Below are positions 35,710 to 44,308 of a stretch of 64,000 nt of DNA, one piece after another. The stretch comes from Herbaspirillum rhizosphaerae_A (GTDB lineage Bacteria > Pseudomonadota > Gammaproteobacteria > Burkholderiales > Burkholderiaceae_D). Within the stretch, counting starts at the first letter, position 1; every line of letters starts with the position of its first letter. A program made the position numbers and the translations under genes. The stretch is taken from NCBI RefSeq assembly GCF_046025915.1, contig NZ_JAQQFR010000014.1, positions 89,298 through 153,297 on the forward strand, read 5' to 3'. The notes under the pieces are model-generated. The model saw only the letters and a list, made by a program, of their open reading frames with translations. It was not told the DNA's origin and made no database searches.

Positions 35710-37092
35710 CTATTCCGCGACCAGGACCTGATTGCGTCCCGCAAGTTTTGCACGATACAGAGCGGCATCGGCGGCCTGCAGCAGCATGTTGAGATCACCG
35801 TTGTGCTGGGATGGCATACAACTCGCCACGCCGACGCTCACGGTGATGCGCCCGAAATCCGACAGCGCGTGAGGCATGTCCAGAGAAAAAATGGCGTTGC
35901 GCATTTTATGCACAAGACCCAGTCCCGATTCGCCGTCGGTGTCCGGGGCGATCAACGCGAACTCTTCTCCACCATAACGCGCCACGGTGTCACCCGCTCT
36001 GCCGACAGTCTGTTGCAGGGTGCTGGCAACCCGGCGCAATACTTCGTCACCGGCGATGTGCCCATATTTGTCGTTGTAGTTTTTGAACCAGTCCACATCG
36101 AATAAAGCGACCGTCAACGGTGTGCCGTTGCGGGCGCAACGTCGCCACTCCTGATCCAGGTTCTGATCAAAACAGCGACGATTGGGAATGCCCGTCAGCG
36201 CGTCAGTCAGGCTGAGCAACTTGAGTTGATCGTTGGCTTGCGCCAGATCGTGGGTTCGCTCGGCGATGCGCAGCTCGAGCGACTTGTTCAAAGCGCGTAG
36301 CGACTCTTTCTCTTGTTGCAACTCGTCATAGAGCGCCCGGTTTTGCCCCATGTGTTTTCTCAGGCTCGCCAACATGGCATTGATGGCATCGGCGAGAAAA
36401 TGCAACTCATGCTGCTTGTTACCAGGCAGCGCAATGCTTTGCTGCGTATCGAGCCGATTCAGATCCTGCTCTCGCACGAAGGAACTGAGTTTGGTGATCG
36501 GGGTACCCAGCCAGCGCTGAAACACGTAGAGGAAAATGAACCACAGCACCAAGGTCTTGATGATGGAGTTGATCAGAATGAGCGTGAACCCGTAGGCCAC
36601 TTTTTTGACCACGACGTGACGGCTGGAGTACACAGTCCATGAGCCGATATCGTGGATGAGGTTATGTTCGTCACGATAGAGAATAGGAAAGCGATGGCCG
36701 GTTGCAGCATTCAGAAAACCTGTCGCCACCGGGCTGCGGACGCCATTATCATCGACATGGATCTGTTTGCCGTCGCCGTCATAAATATTGCCAAGGGCGA
36801 GTACCAAACGTCCTTGAGCATCTTCTATCTTGACGCCGGTCACGACTGGCAGGTTACTGATCCCGATCAGAGTGGCTTTCTGCACATCCCCCTGAAAGCG
36901 CCATGTCGAGCTGGCCAGACTGGCGCCAAACGTCATATCCATGGCCATTAATTCATTGTCGATGCCCGTTTTGGTGTGCTGGTAATCGGCAGTCAGTTGG
37001 ACGCAAGTCACAATGAGCGTCACTACAAAGTAACTGCCAAAAATGATCCGTAGCAAATGTACTGCCAAAGAATGCTTTGATACAAAACTCAT
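35710..37092 (-). CDS. membrane GGDEF diguanylate cyclase
   Basis: A 460-residue cyclase. First membrane helix at about 13-35, a periplasmic domain of roughly 130 residues, second helix (about 168-190), a coiled linker (IAERTHDLAQANDQLKLLSL) and the GGDEF domain. The active site is RYGGEEF with RAGD five residues before it, so catalysis and product inhibition both look intact. Normal domain size, no EAL domain. It is the first gene of a likely operon with the binding-protein gene 30 bp downstream. The start ATG (37090-37092) lies 2 bp beyond the end of a broken oxidase gene. Confidence 0.92.
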   Translation of the reverse strand: MSFVSKHSLAVHLLRIIFGSYFVVTLIVTCVQLTADYQHTKTGIDNELMAMDMTFGASLASSTWRFQGDVQKATLIGISNLPVVTGVKIEDAQGRLVLALGNIYDGDGKQIHVDDNGVRSPVATGFLNAATGHRFPILYRDEHNLIHDIGSWTVYSSRHVVVKKVAYGFTLILINSIIKTLVLWFIFLYVFQRWLGTPITKLSSFVREQDLNRLDTQQSIALPGNKQHELHFLADAINAMLASLRKHMGQNRALYDELQQEKESLRALNKSLELRIAERTHDLAQANDQLKLLSLTDALTGIPNRRCFDQNLDQEWRRCARNGTPLTVALFDVDWFKNYNDKYGHIAGDEVLRRVASTLQQTVGRAGDTVARYGGEEFALIAPDTDGESGLGLVHKMRNAIFSLDMPHALSDFGRITVSVGVASCMPSQHNGDLNMLLQAADAALYRAKLAGRNQVLVAE

Positions 37093-37093
37093 A

Positions 37094-37237
37094 TTAAGAA
37101 GACGGTATGCTTTGCGCGAAGGAAAACAAGTTGGCGGGATCGTATTTGTTTTTCATACGCATCAATCGTGCCAGAGTATCTGCATAGCAACTTTTCACCC
37201 AATGCAGGCACCGCGGCACGTAATTCGAAGCACGTAT
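37094..37237 (-). pseudogene. C-terminal remnant of a FAD-linked (BBE-domain) oxidase
   Basis: Between stops at 37238-37240 and 37094-37096 the minus strand encodes about 47 residues ending in KNKYDPANLFSFAQSIPSS, preceded by a stretch containing NYVPRCLHW and YADTLARL. This is the exact C-terminal pattern of berberine-bridge-type FAD oxidases (BBE domain: N-Y...W...YY...L..K..YDP..LF...Q.I). Nothing in any frame upstream supplies the flavin domain or a start codon. It is therefore a decayed or truncated gene. Confidence 0.75.
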
Positions 37238-37471
37238 TTATTCCCCTGGTGAAGTTTATTCTTTCTGCACACGTGGAATGATCCCGTCTGGCGAAAAAAA
37301 TTCTATCCGTCCCCATTATTGAGGTTTTTCTGCCTCACTTAACCAACAAACTGAACCCTTTCTTGGAGCTTATTTATTGTCACAGCCATTTTTATGAATA
37401 TTGCCAAAATTCAACACAGCATTCACTGCATTCTTCTTTCGGCCTGGCGACAACAATACAAAGCAAAACAT
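37238..37471. other. intergenic region beyond the oxidase remnant
   Basis: AT-rich, with no complete gene. It may contain further decayed oxidase sequence in shifted frames, which I could not align by eye, and presumably the promoter of the GGDEF gene. Confidence 0.4.
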
Positions 37472-38386
37472 CTACCTGCCCTTATTTGCCCAGGCAGCCT
37501 GCGTAGCAAACCACGTCGTCAAAAAATCAATGAACGCACTGACCTTCGCAGAAAGATGTGCGCGCTCCGGATAGACCGCAAAGATGTCGGCGCCCGGCAA
37601 CGTCCATTCGCTTAATACCTGCACCAGTTTTCCGCTCTTGATGTAAGGATGAACATCCCATTCGGAGCGCATCAGAATGCCATGGCCTTCCAGCGCCCAC
37701 ACCACTCCTGCTTCGCCGTCGTTGGTGCTAAGGCTGCCTCTGACTTTGATGGTCTCCTGCTTGCTGCCGCGCGCGAGATGCCAGGTGCCGTAGGCGGCGT
37801 CGCTTTCGCGCAAGACAATGCACTGGTGTGTTTGCAAGTCCCTGGGCACCGCAGGCGTGCCGGCTCTTTTAAGGTAAGCCGGTGAGGCGCAGAGCAATCT
37901 TTTGTTTGCGACGATTTTCCTGGCGACCATTCTGGAGTCCGGCACGGTGCCGAACCAGATACCAATGTCGAATGCCTTGTCGGCCAGATTGATGGATCGA
38001 TCGGTGAGTTCAAGTTGCACTTCCACTTCCGGAAAGCGCCGCACGAATGCCGCGATTGCCGGCGTAATGTGCCGCCGGCCAAACCCGAAGGTGGCATTGA
38101 CGCGCAACACGCCTTTGGGGACGCCACGGCTACTGGAAACCGTCTGTTCCAGTTCTTGCAGTTCTGCAAGCAACTTGGCGCCGGTTGCCAGATACACCTC
38201 GCCCTCATGCGTGACGCTGATGCGCCTCGTGGTGCGATTAAGCAGCCTGACACCGAGACGCTTTTCTATCTGCGCCAGCCGCGACGTCACTGCCGGTGGT
38301 GTGACGCCCAGCTCTCTGGCCAGCGAAGCCAGGGATCCCTGCTTCACCAGCTGTATAAAAAACTCCAGATCAGATATGCGGTCCAT
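37472..38386 (-). CDS. LysR-family regulator divergent from the leuCD-like operon
   Basis: A 304-residue LysR protein. The N-terminal helix-turn-helix is in LASLARELGVTPPAVTSRLAQIEKRLGVRLLNRTTRRI (about 18-55), followed by a CrgA-like effector domain. ATG at 38386. It is divergent from the aconitase-type hydro-lyase and 2-hydroxycarboxylate carrier genes with a 144-bp shared gap, so it most likely controls them in response to the carried organic acid. Confidence 0.92.
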   Translation of the reverse strand: MDRISDLEFFIQLVKQGSLASLARELGVTPPAVTSRLAQIEKRLGVRLLNRTTRRISVTHEGEVYLATGAKLLAELQELEQTVSSSRGVPKGVLRVNATFGFGRRHITPAIAAFVRRFPEVEVQLELTDRSINLADKAFDIGIWFGTVPDSRMVARKIVANKRLLCASPAYLKRAGTPAVPRDLQTHQCIVLRESDAAYGTWHLARGSKQETIKVRGSLSTNDGEAGVVWALEGHGILMRSEWDVHPYIKSGKLVQVLSEWTLPGADIFAVYPERAHLSAKVSAFIDFLTTWFATQAAWANKGR

Positions 38387-38530
38387 TATTAAACTCAGCT
38401 AAACAATAGATGTAGTGAATATGAATTATAAATAGCCACAGAATTATTACACTTCCTCCTCATGCAGTGCGCAAAAGTTTTGGCGCTGCTCAAAACATGC
38501 ACGCACAAAAGCATCCGAGGAGGAAAAAAC

Positions 38531-39946
38531 ATGGCGAAGACGCTATATCAAAAACTGGTGGAGTCACATACGGTGAAACGGCTCGATGAGCAAAACGTGC
38601 TGCTCTATGCAGACCTGCACATCATGAACGAATACACCAGCCCGCAAGCATTCGCGGGGCTGCATGAGGCGGGACGTCCGGTGGCCGTACCCGGGCAGCA
38701 CTTGTCCGTGGTGGATCACATCATCCCGACACATCCGGTGAGTTTTCGGATCATTCAGGATCCGTCGTCCGCGCTGCAAGCCACCAATCTCGCCAAGAAC
38801 TGTACCGAGCACGGCATCGTGCTGTTTGATACCAACGATGCCTTGCAAGGGATTGAACACGTCATCACGCCGGAACTGGGCATGATCCGCCCGGGCATGG
38901 TGGTGCTGTGCGGCGACAGTCACACCACGACTTATGGCGCATTTGGCGCGCTCGGCTTTGGCATCGGCACATCGGAAGTCGAACACGTATTGGCGACGCA
39001 GACACTGGTGTACCGGCTGGCCAAGGACATGCGTATTCGCGTGAATGGCGTGCTGCCCCTTGGCTCCAGCGCCAAGGATCTGATCATGTATGTCATCAGT
39101 TGCATTGGTGCGCAAGGCGCCCGTGGTTACGTCGTGGAATTTCAGGGAAGCGCCATTGACGCCTTGTCGATGGAAGCGCGCATGACTTTGTGCAACATGA
39201 CCGTGGAAGCCGGTGCGCGCGGAGCGTTGATCGCTCCCGATGACGCCGCCACCGACTACGTTCTGGAACGCGCACCGGACATTGCCACCCAATACAAAGA
39301 AGCCGCGCTGGCGGAGTGGGCCACGCTGCATAGCGACCGCGAGGCCACATTCGACATCGAACACGTATTCGATGCAAGTGAGGTTGCACCCTACGTCACC
39401 TGGGGAACCAGCCCCGACCAGGCTGTACCGGTGACAGGAAAAATCCCCTCGCCCGCATCCGCACCAGATGCCACGGTACGTGCCGCCTCCGAGCAGGCGC
39501 TGCGCTATACCGGCCTGCAAAGCGGTACGAACATGGAAGGCATAGCCGTGCAGAGAGTATTCATCGGCTCATGCACCAACGCCCGCATCGAAGACCTGCG
39601 TGTCGTGGCGGGAATTGTCAAGGGACGCAAAGTCGCCTCCTCCGTGCGCGCCATGGTGGTGCCGGGTTCCGGCGCCGTACGCAGACAGGCGGAACGTGAA
39701 GGCATCGCTCAGATACTCATCGACAGCGGCTTTGAGTGGAGACAGCCGGGATGCTCCATGTGCCTGGCCATGAATGACGACTTCCTGCTGCCGGGTGAAC
39801 GCTGCGCTTCCACCACCAACAGAAACTTTGAAGGACGGCAAGGACGCGGCGGCATCACGCATTTGATGAGTCCGGCCATGGCGGCCGCGGCGGCCATTAC
39901 CGGCTGCATCACAGACGTCCGCAAATTAGGAGAAACCCATGTCTGA
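38531..39946 (+). CDS. leuC: LeuC-like aconitase-family dehydratase, large subunit (probably catabolic paralogue)
   Basis: A 471-residue large subunit of the isopropylmalate isomerase family. The three [4Fe-4S] cysteines are present: one in VFIGSCTNARIEDL and two in PGCSMCLAMND. Overall it reads very like biosynthetic LeuC, but the DHN loop that I recall from E. coli LeuC is DHIIPT here. Start at ATG 38531, which has an excellent ribosome site (GAGGAGGAAAAAAC); the frame to 38462 is too long. It overlaps the small-subunit gene by 8 bp and is followed by a 2-hydroxycarboxylate carrier, not leuB. That suggests dehydration of an imported hydroxy acid such as citramalate or a methylmalate rather than leucine synthesis. 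Confidence 0.85.
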   Translation: MAKTLYQKLVESHTVKRLDEQNVLLYADLHIMNEYTSPQAFAGLHEAGRPVAVPGQHLSVVDHIIPTHPVSFRIIQDPSSALQATNLAKNCTEHGIVLFDTNDALQGIEHVITPELGMIRPGMVVLCGDSHTTTYGAFGALGFGIGTSEVEHVLATQTLVYRLAKDMRIRVNGVLPLGSSAKDLIMYVISCIGAQGARGYVVEFQGSAIDALSMEARMTLCNMTVEAGARGALIAPDDAATDYVLERAPDIATQYKEAALAEWATLHSDREATFDIEHVFDASEVAPYVTWGTSPDQAVPVTGKIPSPASAPDATVRAASEQALRYTGLQSGTNMEGIAVQRVFIGSCTNARIEDLRVVAGIVKGRKVASSVRAMVVPGSGAVRRQAEREGIAQILIDSGFEWRQPGCSMCLAMNDDFLLPGERCASTTNRNFEGRQGRGGITHLMSPAMAAAAAITGCITDVRKLGETHV

Positions 39947-40637
39947 TATGACCAGCACGAGCAGGATCGCTGATACTACCCGCGTCGAAGGCATCGCCGC
40001 ATTCCTGCCCACGCCAAATCTGGATACCGACCAGATCATGCCCAAACAATTCTTGCGCGGCATCGACAAAAAGGGCCTGGACAAAGGCTTGCTGTATGAC
40101 CTGCGCTATGACGCCGACAATCAGCTGCGCCCCGGTTTCGTTCTCAACCAACCGGCTTACAAAGACGCTTCGATCCTCGTCGCCGGCAGCAATTTCGGCT
40201 GTGGCTCGAGTCGCGAACACGCGGTATGGGGATTGCAGCAATTCGGCATCCGCGCGGTCATTGCCCCAAGTTTCGGTGAGATCTTTTATAGCAACGCGAT
40301 GAATAACCGATTGCTGCTGGTGATGCTTCCGGAGGCCGAGGTGCAACGCATCATGGAAGACGTCTCCAATCCGCTGACCAGCAACGTGCTGATCGACGTC
40401 AGCAATATGACCGTCAAGAGCCACAGCGTGGAAGCATCATTCACCTTGTCGGCCCGCCATCACCACATGTTTCTCGAAGGCCTCGACATCATCGGCGCGA
40501 CCTTGTCGCTGCAAGACAAGATCAACGCATTTCAGGAGCAGCACTGGCAACAGCGCCCTTGGCTGCACAACATCGCTCACGTCACCAGGGCACGGATCAA
40601 TGCGACTTCGCCCGCCAAACCCCTGGGTAACAGCTAG
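39939..40637 (+). CDS. leuD: LeuD-like aconitase-family dehydratase, small subunit
   Basis: A 232-residue small subunit with the swivelling domain: LPTPNLDTDQIMPKQFL near the start and SNFGCGSSREHAVWGLQQFGIRAVIAPSFGEIF, the conserved substrate loop. It forms the active heterodimer with the large subunit encoded immediately upstream. The start lies inside the end of that gene (8-bp overlap). It is slightly longer than typical biosynthetic LeuD because of an N-terminal extension (MSDMTSTSRIADTT). The partner transporter gene follows 74 bp later. Confidence 0.88.
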   Translation: MSDMTSTSRIADTTRVEGIAAFLPTPNLDTDQIMPKQFLRGIDKKGLDKGLLYDLRYDADNQLRPGFVLNQPAYKDASILVAGSNFGCGSSREHAVWGLQQFGIRAVIAPSFGEIFYSNAMNNRLLLVMLPEAEVQRIMEDVSNPLTSNVLIDVSNMTVKSHSVEASFTLSARHHHMFLEGLDIIGATLSLQDKINAFQEQHWQQRPWLHNIAHVTRARINATSPAKPLGNS

Positions 40638-40711
40638 CACTATTTCTTGAATCAAGCGGCAGCTGCCCCTACAAAAGAAAAGAGGCTGCCCTTCCCTATA
40701 AGGAGACAAAC

Positions 40712-42034
40712 ATGGAAGCAACTTCAATCGACTCGCGGGACATCCGGCAAGGCGTATGGCAATCAATCAACAGCTATAAAATCGGCCCGCTGCCGCTACC
40801 GATTTATATCGCCATTGCGGCAATCACCATCATCGCCGCGCTGAACAAAAAACTGCCCAATGACATCATCGGCGGCTTTGCCGTCCTCATGCTTGCGGGA
40901 TTTCTGCTGGGCGAAATCGGCAGCCGGCTTCCCGTCTTCAAGCACATTGGCGGCGCAGCGATCCTGTGCCTCTTTGTGCCGTCTGCGCTCATCGGCTTCA
41001 AGCTGATGGATCCGGAGATGCTCAAGGCCATCACCACCACCATGAAGACGGCTAACCTGCAATACCTCTACATCGCCTGCCTGGTTGCCGGCAGCATTCT
41101 GGGCATGAGCCACAAGGTGTTGGTGCAGGGCTTCATGCGCATGTTTCTTCCGCTGCTGATCGGCTCCATCGCCGCCATTGCGGTGGGGATCTCCGTCGGC
41201 TGGTTGTTTGGTTACACGCCCAAACACACCTTCTTCTTCATCATCATTCCGATCTTCGGCGGCGGTATCGGCGAAGGTATTTTGCCGCTCTCCATCGGTT
41301 ATTCAGAAATCCTTGGCAGGCCTCAAGCCGAGTTGATTGCGATGCTGGTTCCTGCCGCGCTGCTAGGTAATGTTGTGGCGATTCTGTCGAGTGGCGTGCT
41401 GCGCTGGATCGGCGACAAGAAGCCGCATCTGAATGGCAACGGCTACCTCGTCAAGTCAGGAGAAGATGTCGACCTGCTCAAGACCGATCACACCAACGTG
41501 CCGATCGACCTGGGCCTGATGGGCGCGGGTCTGCTGGTCAGCTGTGCCTTCTTCATCCTCGGCGCGGTGCTGTCGGAATACACCGGCATTCCCGGCCCTA
41601 TCCTGATGATCATCAGTGCGGCATTGCTGAAAGTATTCAAGCTGATTCCAGAGAAGATCGAACTGGGCGCCTACCAGATGTACAAATTCGTTTCGAGCAA
41701 TCTGACGTTTGCCATCCTGGTTGGTCTGGGGGCGCTATTCGTATCGTGGAAGGATCTGGTTCACGCCTTCACGCCAGGCTACTTTGCGGTCTGTGCCGCG
41801 ACCGTCATCTCGCTGGTGGCGTCCGGCTTCTTCGCCGGCAAATGGCTCAACATGTATCCGGTGGAAGCGGGCATTGTGACGGCCTGCCACAGCGGATTGG
41901 GCGGAACCGGCGACGTCGCGATTCTGTCCGCCTCCAACCGGATGGGCCTGATGCCCTTCGCGCAGATATCCACGCGTATCGGCGGCGCCGTCATGATTGT
42001 GTGCGCCACGCTGCTGCTGAAGTTGTTCAACTAA
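40712..42034 (+). CDS. 2-hydroxycarboxylate transporter (2HCT, CitS/CimH-like)
   Basis: A 440-residue sodium- or proton-coupled carrier with about eleven membrane helices. Both hallmark reentrant-loop motifs are visible: FGGGIGEGILPLSIGYSE in the first half and GLGGTGDVAILSASNRMGLM in the second. Characterised relatives carry citrate, malate or lactate, which share a 2-hydroxycarboxylate group. Ribosome site AAGGAGACAAAC. Its place behind the leuCD-like pair links transport to dehydration of the same hydroxy acid. Confidence 0.93.
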   Translation: MEATSIDSRDIRQGVWQSINSYKIGPLPLPIYIAIAAITIIAALNKKLPNDIIGGFAVLMLAGFLLGEIGSRLPVFKHIGGAAILCLFVPSALIGFKLMDPEMLKAITTTMKTANLQYLYIACLVAGSILGMSHKVLVQGFMRMFLPLLIGSIAAIAVGISVGWLFGYTPKHTFFFIIIPIFGGGIGEGILPLSIGYSEILGRPQAELIAMLVPAALLGNVVAILSSGVLRWIGDKKPHLNGNGYLVKSGEDVDLLKTDHTNVPIDLGLMGAGLLVSCAFFILGAVLSEYTGIPGPILMIISAALLKVFKLIPEKIELGAYQMYKFVSSNLTFAILVGLGALFVSWKDLVHAFTPGYFAVCAATVISLVASGFFAGKWLNMYPVEAGIVTACHSGLGGTGDVAILSASNRMGLMPFAQISTRIGGAVMIVCATLLLKLFN

Positions 42035-42042
42035 CCTTATAT

Positions 42043-42090
42043 AAAGCGCATGGCTGCTTCAGGATGATCCTTGAAACAGCCATGCGCTTT
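42043..42090. terminator. 14-bp perfect hairpin between convergent genes
   Basis: AAAGCGCATGGCTG (42043-42056) pairs perfectly with CAGCCATGCGCTTT (42077-42090). It lies between the carrier gene and the convergent acetyltransferase gene and can serve both transcripts. The loop is 20 nt. Confidence 0.75.
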
Positions 42091-42098
42091 GTCGGTCT

Positions 42099-42581
42099 TC
42101 AGAGTAATTTTCGATAGACGACAAAACCCGACTTCTCAGCAACTTTGTCGTACAGCTTCATCGCGGTGACATTGGTCTCATGCGTCTGCCAATAAACCCT
42201 GCCGCTGCCTGCCGTCTTTGCCCTCGCATAGACTTCTTCGATCAACTTGCGTGCGACGCCCCTCCCTCTGGAAGACTCTGCGGTAAACAGATCCTGCATA
42301 TAGCAGTTGGGGCCAATCTGCGTCGTGCTGCGATGGAACAGAAAATGCGCCAGTCCGATCAATTGCCCCGCGTGTTCCGCCACGATCGCATGTACCGGTT
42401 CATACGCATCAAAAAAACGTGACCACGTCATTGCAGTGATCTCATCGGCCAACGCCGTCTCGCCATGGCGTCCGTAGAAGGCGTTGTAACCCTGCCATAA
42501 CACCTGCCAGGCCGCAAAGTCCTCCTTGCGTAGTGATCGGATATGGATGGGATCGCCTTTCACGAGCGGAGTAGCTGTCAT
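42099..42581 (-). CDS. GNAT-family N-acetyltransferase
   Basis: A 160-residue acetyl-CoA-dependent transferase. The acetyl-CoA loop is seen in ESSRGRGVARKLIEEVYARA (about 97-116), with the preceding strand CYMQDLFTA and the late strand RVYWQTHETNVTAMKLYDKVAEKSGFVVYRK. Start at ATG 42581 (MTATPLVKG); the longer frame to 42722 is not protein-like. Acceptor unknown. Confidence 0.9.
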   Translation of the reverse strand: MTATPLVKGDPIHIRSLRKEDFAAWQVLWQGYNAFYGRHGETALADEITAMTWSRFFDAYEPVHAIVAEHAGQLIGLAHFLFHRSTTQIGPNCYMQDLFTAESSRGRGVARKLIEEVYARAKTAGSGRVYWQTHETNVTAMKLYDKVAEKSGFVVYRKLL

Positions 42582-42942
42582 TTTTCGCTTTCTGGATGAG
42601 ATGGTCTGCATTGGCCTGCGTCGGCCTGTTGGCTGGTTCGGACTGAACCGTATCGTACAAGGTATTCCCCAACGGCATGCGGCACGGAACGATAAGACGC
42701 GTTGATCATCTTGCGCCGTCACTGCGGCACGGCGTCCGGTCTCTTGCGCGTCGGGAATGATAGCAAACCCCGCTCAGCCGTATTCGTAAAACAGCCCTGA
42801 ATATCATCGATTCTGGAGATTTTCAAACCTCTGAACCAAAAACATATTTTGGTTTGAACCTGATAGTAGCCGCTGTATTGAACCCCGTGGATCAGTGAAA
42901 CTACGGGCGCTCAGTCACTACTAATAACTATCGGAGATAAAT
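42582..42942. other. 361-bp divergent intergenic region
   Basis: Promoter region of the acetyltransferase and MFS genes, with the nested dyads described at 42822-42858. No gene seen. Confidence 0.5.
42822..42858. promoter_or_regulatory. nested perfect dyads upstream of the MFS gene
   Basis: AACCAAAA (42834-42841) is mirrored by TTTTGGTT (42847-42854) with a 5-nt spacer, and outside it TTCAAACC (42822-42829) is mirrored by GGTTTGAA (42851-42858). All arms are perfect. The region is 85-120 bp before the MFS start and is a likely operator, possibly of the nearby LysR regulator. Confidence 0.5.
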
Positions 42943-44250
42943 TTGAATCCCACCACCAATGATGCCGCTGGCTACCATGCCGGCGCAGCCGACTCCGTCT
43001 ACGCCAGAATAGCGTTGCGCTTCCTCCCGCTCTTGTTCGCCTGCTACGTCATGGCGTATCTCGACCGCGTCAATGTCGGCTTTGCAAAGCTGCAAATGCT
43101 CAATGACCTGCAATTGAGCGAGACCGTCTACGGGCTCGGTGCCGGGGTCTTCTTTCTTGGCTATTTCATTTTTGAAGTCCCCAGCAACCTGCTGCTGCAC
43201 AAGATCGGCGCGCGGCGCTGGATCGCACGCATCATGATCACGTGGTCGATATTGTCGATGTGCACGGCGTGGGTGTCGACGCCGCTGCAGCTCTACGTGG
43301 TGCGTTTCCTTCTGGGAATTGCAGAGGCCGGATTCTATCCCGGCATGCTGCTCTATCTCACCTACTGGTTTCCAGCACATCGCCGCGGCCGCATGGTGGC
43401 ATTGCTGACTGCGGGAAATCCCGTTTCCGGCATGCTGGGCGGCCCTTTGTCAGGATTTCTGATGACCTCCATGGCGGGGGTGGGAGGCATGTATGGCTGG
43501 CAGTGGCTGTTCATTCTCGAAGCACTGCCGGGCATCTTGTTAGGCATCGTGGTCTTTCGTCATTTGAATGACCGCGTTGCAGATGCCGGATGGCTGAGCG
43601 CAGAAGAACGCGCAATGGTCCAGCGTGACATCGACATGGACAACACTTCCAGAACGCATGCCTCGATAGGCGCGACATTCAAATCCGGACGTGTGTGGCT
43701 GCTGGCGCTGATCTTGTTCTGCATCATCATGGGATCCTACGCGCTGAGCTTCTGGCAACCGACCATCATCAAAGGGACCGGCATCACCAATCCAACCCTG
43801 ATCGGCATCTTGACCATCATCCCTTACACCGCAGCGCTGTTGAGCATGATCCTGATGGGACGCAGCGCAGACAAGCATCGCGAGCGGCGCTGGCACGTCA
43901 TTGTTCCGGCACTCTTTGCGGCATGTGGCTTCGTGGTTTGTGCCAACACAGCACATAGCGCCGTGTTGTCGGTCGTCGGTCTGACCATGGTGGCCATGGG
44001 CGTAGTCAGCGCGCTGCCCATGTTCTGGGCGCTGCCGACCTCGTTTCTGGGAGGTGCAGGAGCGGCAGCCGGGATTGCCTTGATCAATTCAACGGCCAAT
44101 CTGGCCGGCTTCATCAGCCCGACAGTCATCGGCGCACTCAAGAGCATGACCGGAACACTATCCTCGGGCTTGTATCTGGTGGCAGGCACGCTGACGCTGG
44201 CGGCGTTGCTGATCTGGGCCTTCATCCCTGCCCGCCTGGTGAATCGCTGA
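42943..44250 (+). CDS. MFS transporter, anion:cation symporter (ACS/tartrate-like) type
   Basis: A 435-residue twelve-helix carrier. The segment YLDRVNVGFAKLQM after helix 1 and AEAGFYPGMLLYLTYWFPAHRRGRMVA between helices 4 and 5 are hallmarks of the ACS family (tartrate, glucarate, allantoate carriers). The start is TTG at 42943, with a well-placed CGGAGATAA ribosome site. It is separated from the IlvD/Edd dehydratase gene by a divergent LysR gene, suggesting a sugar-acid or dicarboxylate uptake role. Confidence 0.9.
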   Translation: MNPTTNDAAGYHAGAADSVYARIALRFLPLLFACYVMAYLDRVNVGFAKLQMLNDLQLSETVYGLGAGVFFLGYFIFEVPSNLLLHKIGARRWIARIMITWSILSMCTAWVSTPLQLYVVRFLLGIAEAGFYPGMLLYLTYWFPAHRRGRMVALLTAGNPVSGMLGGPLSGFLMTSMAGVGGMYGWQWLFILEALPGILLGIVVFRHLNDRVADAGWLSAEERAMVQRDIDMDNTSRTHASIGATFKSGRVWLLALILFCIIMGSYALSFWQPTIIKGTGITNPTLIGILTIIPYTAALLSMILMGRSADKHRERRWHVIVPALFAACGFVVCANTAHSAVLSVVGLTMVAMGVVSALPMFWALPTSFLGGAGAAAGIALINSTANLAGFISPTVIGALKSMTGTLSSGLYLVAGTLTLAALLIWAFIPARLVNR

Positions 44251-44263
44251 CGCAGACCGAACC

Positions 44264-44308
44264 AGGCGCCTGCAGGTCGACGGATGATCCGGCGGCCTGC
44301 AGGCGCCT
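44264..44308. repeat. 13-bp perfect inverted repeat between convergent genes
   Basis: AGGCGCCTGCAGG (44264-44276) and CCTGCAGGCGCCT (44296-44308) with a 19-nt loop. It is GC-rich and lacks a T-tract on either side. It lies between the MFS stop and the end of the LysR gene, whose stop codon it overlaps. It probably limits convergent transcription. Confidence 0.7.
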
